From contig JASJCI010000001.1 of assembly GCA_030066085.1 (NCBI GenBank), positions 62,001 to 126,000 on the forward strand: 64,000 nt of DNA, read 5' to 3'. Within the stretch, counting starts at the first letter, position 1; the number at the start of each line of letters is the position of its first letter. Below, piece by piece: positions 52,019-60,347 of the stretch. The notes beneath the pieces were generated by a model that saw nothing but the letters and a program-made list of their open reading frames with translations, was not told the DNA's origin and searched no databases. The DNA comes from Gammaproteobacteria bacterium. Lineage in GTDB: Bacteria; Pseudomonadota; Gammaproteobacteria; GCA-001735895. The position numbers and the translations under genes are program-made.

Positions 52019-52633
52019 ATGGCAAACGAACAATGGACATCGTCGATCGATTTCGCCTCGGGAGCGATCGCGCTGGCAATCCTGCTGGTTGGCCTGGCCC
52101 TGATCCTGTATCTCAACCGCGCACCTCTGCTGCTGCGCTGGCGCGACTGGCGCCTGCAGCGCAGCCTGGACCGGATCGGCTGCGAGCAGATTCGCCGGCT
52201 GGCCTGCGATGACGGCCTCGACGGCACGCACGAAATCGACCGCCTGGCGCTGGTCGACGACGCCATCCTGATCGTTTCCTACAAACCCTACCGGGGCAAT
52301 ATTTACTGCGCCGAGCAAATCGACCAGTGGACCCAGGTTATCGGCCAGAAGAGTTTCAAGTTCGCCAACCCGCTGTTCGAACTGGAAAACCAGATCGCAT
52401 CGCTGCGCCTGCTCGTCGGCAATGCCCCCGTGCGCGGTTTTCTCTACTTCGGCCAGGGCGCCGTCTTTCCCAAGGGTCATCCCGAAGCGGTACTTTATCC
52501 CGACAATATGCCGGCTTCGCTGCTGGCGGCGAACTGTACTTCCCCGCGCAAGGATGTCGCCACGGCCTGGGCACTGCTGAAAGCGCACCGGGATGGCGCT
52601 CCGACCGCGGACCGGATCGGCGCGAAAACTTGA
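52019..52633 (+). CDS. Small NERD-domain membrane protein
   Basis: 204 residues. One transmembrane helix (about 12-32, ASGAIALAILLVGLALILYL) followed by a nuclease-related domain (LDRIGCEQIRRLACDDGLDGTHEIDRLALVDDAILIVSYKPYRGNIYCAEQIDQWTQ), then a C-terminal variable region. NERD domains occur in nucleic-acid-linked proteins; catalytic acid (D) and SYKP Lys positions are present. No partner helicase is nearby. ATG 52019 is preceded by GGATAATAT, an AT-rich -10-like site rather than a good ribosome site. Confidence 0.65.
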   Translation: MANEQWTSSIDFASGAIALAILLVGLALILYLNRAPLLLRWRDWRLQRSLDRIGCEQIRRLACDDGLDGTHEIDRLALVDDAILIVSYKPYRGNIYCAEQIDQWTQVIGQKSFKFANPLFELENQIASLRLLVGNAPVRGFLYFGQGAVFPKGHPEAVLYPDNMPASLLAANCTSPRKDVATAWALLKAHRDGAPTADRIGAKT

Positions 52634-52749
52634 AATGTCCCGGTAGAAAGCCGAGAATGTGCGCGTTGTTAAGGAGGAGGCCCGCATCCCAGGCCGCCTG
52701 ACTTCATAAAAACACCCAAGCATTACCATAATAACGGAGACAATCAGCA

Positions 52750-53841
52750 ATGAAACGTCGTGACGTACTCAAAGGTGGCGTTGCCGCCGCACTCGCAACC
52801 GGCGCAGGCGCGGTATCCGCTCCCGCCATCGCGCAGGGACGCATCGAGATCAACATGGTATCGACCTGGCCGCGGGATTTCCCGGGTCTCGGTACCGGCG
52901 CGCAGCGCTTCGCCGAGCGCCTGACCGCCATGACCGATGGCCGCATGAAGGTCAACTACTTCGCCGCCGGCGAGCGGGTCAAGGCCTTCGACTCCTTCGA
53001 CGAGGTCGCATCCGGCAACGCGCAGATGTACCACGCCGCGGATTACTACTGGAAAGGCAAGCACCCCGGCTGGGCTTACTTCACCGCGGTTCCGTTCGGC
53101 ATGACCTACACCGAGATCAACTCCTGGATCCAGTTCGGTGGCGGCCAGGCGCTGTGGGACGAAGTCGCCGCTGAATTCGGCCTCAAGTGCCTGCCCTGCG
53201 GCAACACCGGCGTGCAGATGGGCGGCTGGTTCCGCAAGGAAATGCGCTCCGCAGCCGATTTCAAGGGCCTCAAGATGCGTATCCCGGGCCTCGGCGGCGA
53301 CGTTCTCGCCAAGCTCGGCGCGTCCCCGGTCTCGCTGCCGGGCGGCCAGATCTACGAAAACCTCGTATCGGGCGCGATCGACGCCACCGAGTGGGTCGGT
53401 CCGTGGAACGACAGCTTCATGAAGTTCTACGAAGCCGCCAAGTTCTACTACTACCCGGGAATGCACGAGCCGGCGGCCCAGCTGGCGGTTGGCATGAACA
53501 AGAAGTGGTGGGATGGCCTCAGCAAGTCGGACCAGATGATCATCACCGCCGCGGCGGAGATGGAAAACTCGGTCATGATGTCGGAATACAACGCCAAGAA
53601 CGGCGCCTCGCTGGCAAGCCTGATCTCCGACCAGGGCGTCAAGCTGCGCAGCTTCAGCGACGATATCTACGACAGCTTCGGCGATGCCGCGGCGGAAGTC
53701 TTCGAGGGAGTGCAGCAGCACAGCCCGCTGGCCAAGAAGATCCACCAGAGCTTCCTGGCTTCGCGTGACGAGGTCGGGGCCTGGGCCAAGATCTCGGACC
53801 AGGCCTACGTTGCCCAGCGCAACCGCGTACTGGGCCTGTAA
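52750..53841 (+). CDS. TRAP transporter substrate-binding protein (DctP/TakP-like)
   Basis: 363-residue periplasmic binding protein with a twin-arginine signal (MKRRDVLKGGVAAALATGAG). It is nearest to the TakP group for 2-oxo acids: Arg177 (GLKMRIPG) and Glu214-Trp215 (ATEWVGPW), the residues known in TakP for carboxylate and sodium binding, are present. Length matches TakP. It lies upstream of the two permease genes, with a hairpin between, so it is probably made in excess. The real ligand cannot be read from sequence. Confidence 0.88.
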   Translation: MKRRDVLKGGVAAALATGAGAVSAPAIAQGRIEINMVSTWPRDFPGLGTGAQRFAERLTAMTDGRMKVNYFAAGERVKAFDSFDEVASGNAQMYHAADYYWKGKHPGWAYFTAVPFGMTYTEINSWIQFGGGQALWDEVAAEFGLKCLPCGNTGVQMGGWFRKEMRSAADFKGLKMRIPGLGGDVLAKLGASPVSLPGGQIYENLVSGAIDATEWVGPWNDSFMKFYEAAKFYYYPGMHEPAAQLAVGMNKKWWDGLSKSDQMIITAAAEMENSVMMSEYNAKNGASLASLISDQGVKLRSFSDDIYDSFGDAAAEVFEGVQQHSPLAKKIHQSFLASRDEVGAWAKISDQAYVAQRNRVLGL

Positions 53842-53863
53842 CCGGTCAAGGTAAGCCAAGCAG

Positions 53864-53889
53864 AAAACGGAGTCCTCGGACTCCGTTTT
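53864..53889 (+). terminator. Hairpin between the TRAP binding protein and permease genes
   Basis: AAAACGGAGTCC-TC-GGACTCCGTTTT (53864-53875 and 53878-53889) is a perfect 12-bp stem ending in four T and continuing CG. It is an intrinsic terminator or attenuator lowering permease expression relative to the binding protein. Confidence 0.75.
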
Positions 53890-53914
53890 CGTTGGTCCCC
53901 GTTGTGTTCGCAAT

Positions 53915-54961
53915 ATGTTGACAGAGAAGACGCCAGTGCTCGCCCGTGCCTTTGCTTACGCGATGGTGGCCAGCGTTTTTCTCTACCTGCTGAATAATTA
54001 CCTGGTGTTCTGGCAGGATCTGCCCGGCACCTACGGCCTCGCGCTGCATTACGGCTGGTTCGGTCTCGAAGTCGAGGCGCTGGACGAATCCCGAATCGGC
54101 GCGGGCTGGGCCCAGTTGCTGTTCTACCTCGCCGTAATCCTGCTGAGCATCGGCTACGCGTTCAGGAGCAGCGATCGCAGCCTGGAGGATGACAGCATCC
54201 GCTTCGCCCGCCTGTCGGCCTACCTCGTGCGCTTCGCTTTCTGGTCCGTGCTGCTGGTCGGCGCGGCCGACATGATCATTTCGCTGCTGCGCGTGGAAGG
54301 CCTGCTCGAATACGTGGTTGGCGAGTGGTTGGCCAACCAGCTGGGGCGCTCGATTTTTCGCGGCACCTGGGTGCACTACCCGCTGATTTTCGTCTCGCTG
54401 TTCGTGGCGGCCCGCTTGCGCAACATCAGTTTTACCTGGCTGGCGCTGCTGTGTGTACTGGCTGAGTTCATGATTGTCATCACGCGTTTCGTGTTTTCCT
54501 ACGAGCAGGCCTACATGGGCGACCTGGTGCGTTTCTGGTATGCCGCGCTGTTCCTGTTCGCCAGTGCCTACACGCTGGTCGAGGAAGGGCACGTGCGCGT
54601 CGACGTGCTCTACGCCGGTTTCCGCCGGCGGCGCAAGGCGACCTTCGACACCATCGGCTGCCTGCTCCTCGGCATGCCGATCTGCTGGGTCATCCTGATG
54701 CAGGGTATGGGGGGTCGCGGTAACAGTATCAACAGCCCGCTGCTCTCCTTCGAGGTTTCGCAGAGCGGCTTCGGCATGTACGTCAAGTACCTGATGGCGG
54801 CGTTTCTGATCATTTTCGCGGTTACGATGCTGATCCAGTTCGTCAGTTACCTCCTCTACAACGTCGCCCAGCTGCTCGACCGCGGCGAGCACGAGGAGCG
54901 GTTGACCTACTACCAGTTGATATCCGGCGACCATACCGGCAACGTGGGCGCGGGACACTAG
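53915..54961 (+). CDS. TRAP transporter small permease subunit, enlarged (DctQ)
   Basis: 348 residues, about twice the usual DctQ length (roughly 170-200). It contains seven to eight hydrophobic segments; the C-terminal half (EEGHVRVDVLYAGF, then GCLLLGMPICWVIL..YLMAAFLIIF) is the conserved DctQ domain, and the N-terminal half adds about four transmembrane helices with several charged loops. ATG at 53915 has no clear ribosome-binding site. Ends 1 nt before dctM. Confidence 0.85.
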   Translation: MLTEKTPVLARAFAYAMVASVFLYLLNNYLVFWQDLPGTYGLALHYGWFGLEVEALDESRIGAGWAQLLFYLAVILLSIGYAFRSSDRSLEDDSIRFARLSAYLVRFAFWSVLLVGAADMIISLLRVEGLLEYVVGEWLANQLGRSIFRGTWVHYPLIFVSLFVAARLRNISFTWLALLCVLAEFMIVITRFVFSYEQAYMGDLVRFWYAALFLFASAYTLVEEGHVRVDVLYAGFRRRRKATFDTIGCLLLGMPICWVILMQGMGGRGNSINSPLLSFEVSQSGFGMYVKYLMAAFLIIFAVTMLIQFVSYLLYNVAQLLDRGEHEERLTYYQLISGDHTGNVGAGH

Positions 54962-54962
54962 C

Positions 54963-57626
54963 ATGGAACTGTATTTCCTCCTGCTGCTGGTCCTGTTGAT
55001 GGTTTTTGCCCTGACCTCGGGCTTTCCGGTGGCCTTTGCGCTGCCCGGGTCGGCGGTGCTGGCAATTGCAATCGCGGCGCTCTGCGGCTGGCTGTTCGAG
55101 GGTAACGTCGACGCCTACTTCGCGCTCGGCGGGCCCAATCAATGGCTCAGTGCCGGGGTCACCAATTACCGAAGTCTGTACTGGGTCGTGGAACGGGATA
55201 CGCTGATCGCGATCCCGCTGTTCATCTTCATGGGCATCATGCTGCAGCGCTCGCGCATCGCCGAGGACCTGCTGGTGGCGATGGCGCAGCTGTTCGGCCC
55301 GATTCCGGGCGGTCTCGGCATCTCGGTAGTATTCGTCGGCGCCCTGCTCGCGGCCACCACCGGTATCGTTGGCGCCACGGTCATCGCCATGGGCCTGATT
55401 TCGCTGCCGGCGATGTTGCGCAACAATTACTCCAAGTCGCTCGCCTGCGGCACGATATGCGCGTCGGGTACGCTCGGGCAGATCATTCCACCCTCGATCG
55501 TGTTGATTATCCTGGCCGACCAGCTATCCAACGCGGCCGACCAGGCCGCCACCGCGCGCAAGGCCGAGTACAAGGAAGCCACCGGCGAGTTCTCGATGCC
55601 GGGCGATTTCGACGTCGTTACCGCCAGCGCCGGCGACATGTTCATGGGCGCCTTTATTCCGGGCCTGATCCTGGTCGGCATCTACATGCTGTACATCCTG
55701 GTCTCGGCCCTGATCAAGCCGGCCAACGCGCCGCCGGTTCCGTTCGAAGGCCAGTACGATCGCAAGTTCATCCTCAAGGTGGTGCTGGCGCTGGTGCCGC
55801 CGCTGACGCTGATATTCATCGTCCTCGGCTCGATCATCCTCGGCGTCGCCACGGTCAACCAGGCCGGCGCCATCGGTGCGGTCGGCGCGATGATCATGGG
55901 CAGCTACCGCCTGCTGGAAGGCAAGAAAAGCGCCTATTACCCCGCGATCCTGGCAATTGCCTCGATCGTCGCACTGGTTATCCTGCTCAATATCTTCGAC
56001 CTTAACATCAAGAACGTGACCAGCGGCTTCGATGCCTTCGGTATCGCGCTGGCCTGTATCGCCGTTATCGGGTTGATTACCGCAGTCGGCTGGGCAACGG
56101 TCAGGGCCTACCAGATCGACGATACCCTGCGCGGCGTCATGCTGGACACCGCCAAGACCACGTCGATGGTCTTCATCATCCTGCTCGGCGCGGCCATGCT
56201 GACCTCGGCGTTTCGCGCCTTCGGCGGCGAAGAACTGGTCAAGGAGCACCTGACCGCGCTGCCCGGCGGTTTCTGGACCCAGTTCATCGTCGTCATGGCG
56301 GTTATCTTCTTCCTCGGCTTCTTTCTCGACTTTCTCGAGATTGCCGTGGTGGTGGTACCGATCGTCGCGCCGATCCTGCTGGCCGACCCGAGCGCCAACG
56401 TCACCGCGGTCTGGTTCGGCGTCATGGTGGGGCTCAACATCCAGACGTCGTTTTTGACACCACCCTTCGGCTTTTCGCTATTTTATCTACGCGGGGTGGC
56501 GCCCAAGGAAGTGCGCACGCTGCAGATTTACCGGGGCGCAGTTGCGTTCATCGCACTGCAGCTCACCGGTCTCGCCATCGCCGGCACCTTCCCGAGCCTG
56601 GTCAACTACCTGCCGAACAAGACCCAGCTGATTTCCGAGACCGCGCCGCCGCCGAGCAATCCGAAGCTGCAGGAGTGCCTCGAGGAGTACCAGTTCGTCA
56701 TTTACGATCGTGACCGCGCACAGATCGAAGCCAGTATCGAGCGTATCCGTGGCGTGAACATCGATTTCCTGCCGGACGAATACCAGCAGCGCCTGAACGA
56801 AAGCTACCAGATGGCGGCCGCCAGCTTCGACAGGATCGAGAACATCCGTGAGGCCGAACAGGCGATGGCCGAATTTGCGCCGAGCTACCGGCCGCTGCAC
56901 ATCGAGGTCCGCGGTATCCAGAAGTCGAAGCGCCGTCTCGATGCCGACATCGAGGATCTAAACGAGGAACGCCAGCGTCTCGCGTTCACCGAGCCCGTCG
57001 ACGAACAACGGATCGAGCAGATCAAGGCCCGCATGGCCGGACTCGCGGCCGAACGGGACGCGCTCGCCACCGGTATCCCGGAAAACTGGGAGGCTGAACG
57101 CGCCCGTTTCAACGAGTTGGCGAAGGCCGAGACTCGCGCGCGGCGCGAATATCGGCAAAACGCCGACGACGCCTACTCGATGATCGTGACCATGCGCAAG
57201 ATGATCGACCAGACCGATGCCCTGGCGGCGCTGGAACCGCGCTACCAACCGCTGATCCAGGAGATCCGCGACAAGTCAGCCGAAGAGGGACTGGAAGCGA
57301 TCAAGGCGCTGGAGTTCGAGCTCGACTCGCTGATCGAAACCCACCGGATCAAGTCGAAACTGTCGCGCGCCAAGCGCGCCCTGCGCGGCACCAACCCGGA
57401 CAAGGACAAGGCCATCGACGAAATCATGCAGTCGGCCGAACGACTGCGCGAAGAAATCGTTTGGTACCAGCGCGCCCGCAGCGACCTGGGTGAAGAACTG
57501 GCGGCATACGACGAGGCAATTCGCCTGACCATCGGCATGCGCCTGCAATCGCGCCTGACGAGCGAACAGGCCGAGTCCATCGCCAGCTGCCGCGCGGTGC
57601 ACAAAGACCTGACGCTGTTCTTCTAA
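54963..57626 (+). CDS. TRAP transporter large permease, with inserted helices and coiled-coil C-terminal tail (DctM)
   Basis: 887 residues; usual DctM has about 430. The transmembrane part (1-550) starts FLLLLVLLMVFALTSGFPVAFALPGSAV and has conserved GGLGISVVF..ATTGIVGATVIAMG; a longer loop (about 185-220), and an insertion (about 314-390) that adds two helices, are atypical. From about residue 552 to 887 there is a hydrophilic, Glu/Arg/Gln-rich tail with strong heptad character (for example EDLNEERQRLAFTEPVDEQR), predicted cytoplasmic and coiled coil. No known domain was recognised. Followed by AEC and MFS carriers. Confidence 0.8.
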   Translation: MELYFLLLLVLLMVFALTSGFPVAFALPGSAVLAIAIAALCGWLFEGNVDAYFALGGPNQWLSAGVTNYRSLYWVVERDTLIAIPLFIFMGIMLQRSRIAEDLLVAMAQLFGPIPGGLGISVVFVGALLAATTGIVGATVIAMGLISLPAMLRNNYSKSLACGTICASGTLGQIIPPSIVLIILADQLSNAADQAATARKAEYKEATGEFSMPGDFDVVTASAGDMFMGAFIPGLILVGIYMLYILVSALIKPANAPPVPFEGQYDRKFILKVVLALVPPLTLIFIVLGSIILGVATVNQAGAIGAVGAMIMGSYRLLEGKKSAYYPAILAIASIVALVILLNIFDLNIKNVTSGFDAFGIALACIAVIGLITAVGWATVRAYQIDDTLRGVMLDTAKTTSMVFIILLGAAMLTSAFRAFGGEELVKEHLTALPGGFWTQFIVVMAVIFFLGFFLDFLEIAVVVVPIVAPILLADPSANVTAVWFGVMVGLNIQTSFLTPPFGFSLFYLRGVAPKEVRTLQIYRGAVAFIALQLTGLAIAGTFPSLVNYLPNKTQLISETAPPPSNPKLQECLEEYQFVIYDRDRAQIEASIERIRGVNIDFLPDEYQQRLNESYQMAAASFDRIENIREAEQAMAEFAPSYRPLHIEVRGIQKSKRRLDADIEDLNEERQRLAFTEPVDEQRIEQIKARMAGLAAERDALATGIPENWEAERARFNELAKAETRARREYRQNADDAYSMIVTMRKMIDQTDALAALEPRYQPLIQEIRDKSAEEGLEAIKALEFELDSLIETHRIKSKLSRAKRALRGTNPDKDKAIDEIMQSAERLREEIVWYQRARSDLGEELAAYDEAIRLTIGMRLQSRLTSEQAESIASCRAVHKDLTLFF

Positions 57627-57631
57627 GCCCG

Positions 57632-58522
57632 ATGTCCCAGGCCGACCTGGTTTATCGCATTTTTGCGATCATCTTTCCCGTGTTCTCGATCGTGACCGTG
57701 GGCTACCTGTATGCCCGGATGCGCCACGATACGGACATGTCGTCGGGCAACCGTCTCAACATGGATATCTTCACGCCGGCGCTGATCTTCGACATCATGT
57801 CGGCCAGCAACTACGCGCTCTCCGACTACCTGTGGCTCGGGTTGGCCGGGGTCGCGGTGGTGCTCGGCTCGGGCCTGGTCGCGTGGCCGGTGGCGAGGTT
57901 ATTCGGCTACCAGTGGAAAACCCTGGTGCCGCCGATGATGTTCAACAACTGCGGCAACATGGGCCTGCCGCTGATCGTGCTGGCTTTCGGCGAACCGGCG
58001 CTGGCGCCGGCGGTGATCCTGTTTGCATTGTCCAACTTCCTGCACTTCGGGGTCGGGCTGCAGCTGATCACGCAGCACTGGTCGCCGCGCGCGGTACTGC
58101 AAAACCCGATGATTCTCGCCACGGTGCTCGGTATCGGTGTTTCGCTGCTCGGCATCGAGCTGCACGAAACCCTGCGCCTGCCGATCCACCTGCTCGGCCA
58201 GATCGCGATACCGCTGATGCTGTTTTCGCTCGGCGTGCGCATGATCGGCATCGATTTCCGCGACTGGCAGCCGGGCGTGCTCGGCGCCCTGCTGTGCCCG
58301 CTCAGCGGCCTCGTAATCGCGGTCGCCTGTATCCTGTTCATCCCGTTGCCGGCCGATCAGCAGGCCGTCCTGTTGCTGTTCAGCGCGCTGCCACCGGCCG
58401 TGCTGAACTTCATGGTGGCCGAGCGCTATAACCAGGAACCGCAGCGCGTGGCCTCGATCGTGCTGATCGGCAATCTTGCCAGTATCCTGGTCATACCCGG
58501 CGTGCTCTGGTTCATCCTGTGA
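57632..58522 (+). CDS. AEC (auxin efflux carrier) family transporter
   Basis: 296-residue membrane protein with about ten helices in two inverted halves: IFAIIFPVFSIVTVGYLYARM at the start, FTPALIFDI, the conserved NCGNMGLPLIVLAFGEPALAPAVILFA mid-motif and ALPPAVLNFMVAERYN near the C-terminus. Members move organic acids or amino acids. Starts 6 nt after dctM; likely same transcript. Confidence 0.87.
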   Translation: MSQADLVYRIFAIIFPVFSIVTVGYLYARMRHDTDMSSGNRLNMDIFTPALIFDIMSASNYALSDYLWLGLAGVAVVLGSGLVAWPVARLFGYQWKTLVPPMMFNNCGNMGLPLIVLAFGEPALAPAVILFALSNFLHFGVGLQLITQHWSPRAVLQNPMILATVLGIGVSLLGIELHETLRLPIHLLGQIAIPLMLFSLGVRMIGIDFRDWQPGVLGALLCPLSGLVIAVACILFIPLPADQQAVLLLFSALPPAVLNFMVAERYNQEPQRVASIVLIGNLASILVIPGVLWFIL

Positions 58523-59715
58523 ATCGCAACGTTTTCCTGCTGGCGCTGGCGCAGGCGATGATGATTTCGGTCAATTCGCTGATGATAACCACCGCCGCGA
58601 TCGTCGGCAGCGACCTGAGCCCGGAGCCCGCGCTGGCGACACTACCGCTGGCGTTGCAGCTGATCGCGGTCATGAGTACCGCGATTCCGGCCTCGCTGCT
58701 GATGCGCCGCATCGGCCGCCGCGCGGGATTTCTCTGCGCCAGCCTGGTCGGTATCTGTGCCGGTGTCGCGGCCACGCTGGGACTTCATTTCGACTCTTTC
58801 GCGCTGTTTTGCCTCGGATCCATCGGTGTCGGCATCTTCACCGGTTTCGGCAACTATTTTCGTTTTGCCGCGACCGAGGTATCGCCGCCGGAACGCAAGA
58901 ACACCGCGATCAGCTACGTGCTTGCCGGCGGTGTGCTGGCCGCGGTCGTAGGCCCCAACCTTGCCAATTACACGCGCGACCTGTTCGCGATCGCTTTTGT
59001 TGGCAGCTATTTCGCCGTCATCCTGGTTTACCTGCTGAGCGCGATCAATTTCCTCGCCATGCGCCTGCCACCGCCCGCGACCTTCGCGCACGGCGGCGAC
59101 AGCCGGTCGCTGACGCGTATCGCGGCCCAGCCGACCTTCGTGGTCGCGGTATGCAGCGCGACCATCGGCTACGGCCTGATGGCAATGTTGATGACCGCGA
59201 CCCCGCTGGCAATGACACACGCGCACGGCCACGTGTTCGGCGATGTCGCGTTCGTGATCCAGTGGCACGTGCTCGGCATGTTCGTGCCATCGTTTTTCAC
59301 CGGGCAGCTGATCAACCGTTTTGGCGCGCAGCGGATCGTTACTGCCGGTAGCCTGCTGATGCTGGTCTGCGTCGCACTGAACCTGCACGGTGCGAGCGTA
59401 ACCCACTTCTGGGCCGCGCTGCTGCTGCTCGGCGTGGGCTGGAACTTCATGTTCATCGGTGGCACCAGCCTGCTGACCGAAACCTACCGCCCGAGCGAGA
59501 GCGCAAAAACCCAGGCGCTCAACGACAGCATCGTCTTCAGCGGCGCCGCGCTCGGTTCGCTCGGCGCCGGAGCCCTGATTCACTGGCTCGGCTGGCGCCT
59601 GGTAAACGTTGCCGCCATACCTTTCATCCTGCTCGCGCTTGGCCTGCAGTTATGGCTTTGGCGGCAGCGATTGCGTGCTCGCGTTTCCGAGTCGCTCAAG
59701 GTTGCAGGCCAGTGA
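58519..59715 (+). CDS. Major facilitator superfamily transporter
   Basis: 398 residues with 12 predicted helices. Loop 2-3 signature LLMRRIGRRAGFLCASLVG; second-half LINRFGAQRIVTAGSLLM (loop 8-9). Begins with GTG overlapping the AEC stop (GTGA). No substrate hint other than sharing a probable transcript with the carriers upstream. The last 20 nt overlap the convergent DUF192 gene. Confidence 0.87.
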   Translation: MNRNVFLLALAQAMMISVNSLMITTAAIVGSDLSPEPALATLPLALQLIAVMSTAIPASLLMRRIGRRAGFLCASLVGICAGVAATLGLHFDSFALFCLGSIGVGIFTGFGNYFRFAATEVSPPERKNTAISYVLAGGVLAAVVGPNLANYTRDLFAIAFVGSYFAVILVYLLSAINFLAMRLPPPATFAHGGDSRSLTRIAAQPTFVVAVCSATIGYGLMAMLMTATPLAMTHAHGHVFGDVAFVIQWHVLGMFVPSFFTGQLINRFGAQRIVTAGSLLMLVCVALNLHGASVTHFWAALLLLGVGWNFMFIGGTSLLTETYRPSESAKTQALNDSIVFSGAALGSLGAGALIHWLGWRLVNVAAIPFILLALGLQLWLWRQRLRARVSESLKVAGQ

Positions 59716-60127
59716 AGGTATCGCCAATCTGCACGGGGTGCTCCCGGTCGCTGAGTTCGAGAATGTAACGCGACGCCGTATCCGCGCCATACACTGGACA
59801 TGGTGATGTCTCGCAGGGCTCCAGGCGGCGGCTGGCAATAACGCGGAAATCCTCGTCGAGCCAGAACACCCGCAGCGCAATCGTCATGTTTTTCATCCAC
59901 ACGCGGTGATCGCCGCTTTGCGGATATACCAGTAACATACCGCGATCGTCGCCCAGTTCGCGCCGGAACATCAGGCCGAGCTGGCGCTGGCGGCTGGTAA
60001 CCGCCATTTCGACCCGGTAGGCCTGCCCGTTGACCCGCATTTCCCGCTCCTCGAGAACCTCGCCTTCGACATCCACCGACAGCAGCGCGACAAGCAAAAA
60101 AAGGGCCAGATTGAATTTCCCAAACAT
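59696..60127 (-). CDS. DUF192 family secreted protein
   Basis: 143 residues: N-terminal signal-like segment (FNLALFLLVALLSVDV), then DUF192 (about 35-140) with RQLGLMFRRELGDDRGMLLVYP, WMKNMTIALRVFWLDEDFRV and the Cys pair region EPCETSPCPVYGAD. Function of this family is not established. Convergent with the MFS gene; about 220 bp of AT-rich sequence lies upstream. Confidence 0.85.
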   Translation of the reverse strand: MFGKFNLALFLLVALLSVDVEGEVLEEREMRVNGQAYRVEMAVTSRQRQLGLMFRRELGDDRGMLLVYPQSGDHRVWMKNMTIALRVFWLDEDFRVIASRRLEPCETSPCPVYGADTASRYILELSDREHPVQIGDTFTGLQP

Positions 60128-60347
60128 CGCCAGAATACCTGCTATATAGATATCAGCATATAACGATAATACTTAATGTATTTTATTATATTTATAACCT
60201 AACCGATTGATTAAAAATAAAAAAATGAGGTAGCGGCATCAGCCAAGTCTGTGACCTGGTTCAAATATCCACTTTAAGATCACAACTCAAGTCATTGATA
60301 TTGCTACCATAGTAGATCCTGTTTGAATCAATCCGGGGTGAGATAAA
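60128..60347. other. AT-rich intergenic region, no gene seen
   Basis: 220 bp with an AT-rich core (60130-60235, long runs of T/A such as TATTTTATTATATTTATAA) between DUF192 and the rpfG-like gene. It must hold promoters for both, but no match to standard promoters was convincing. Nothing else was recognised. Confidence 0.6.
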
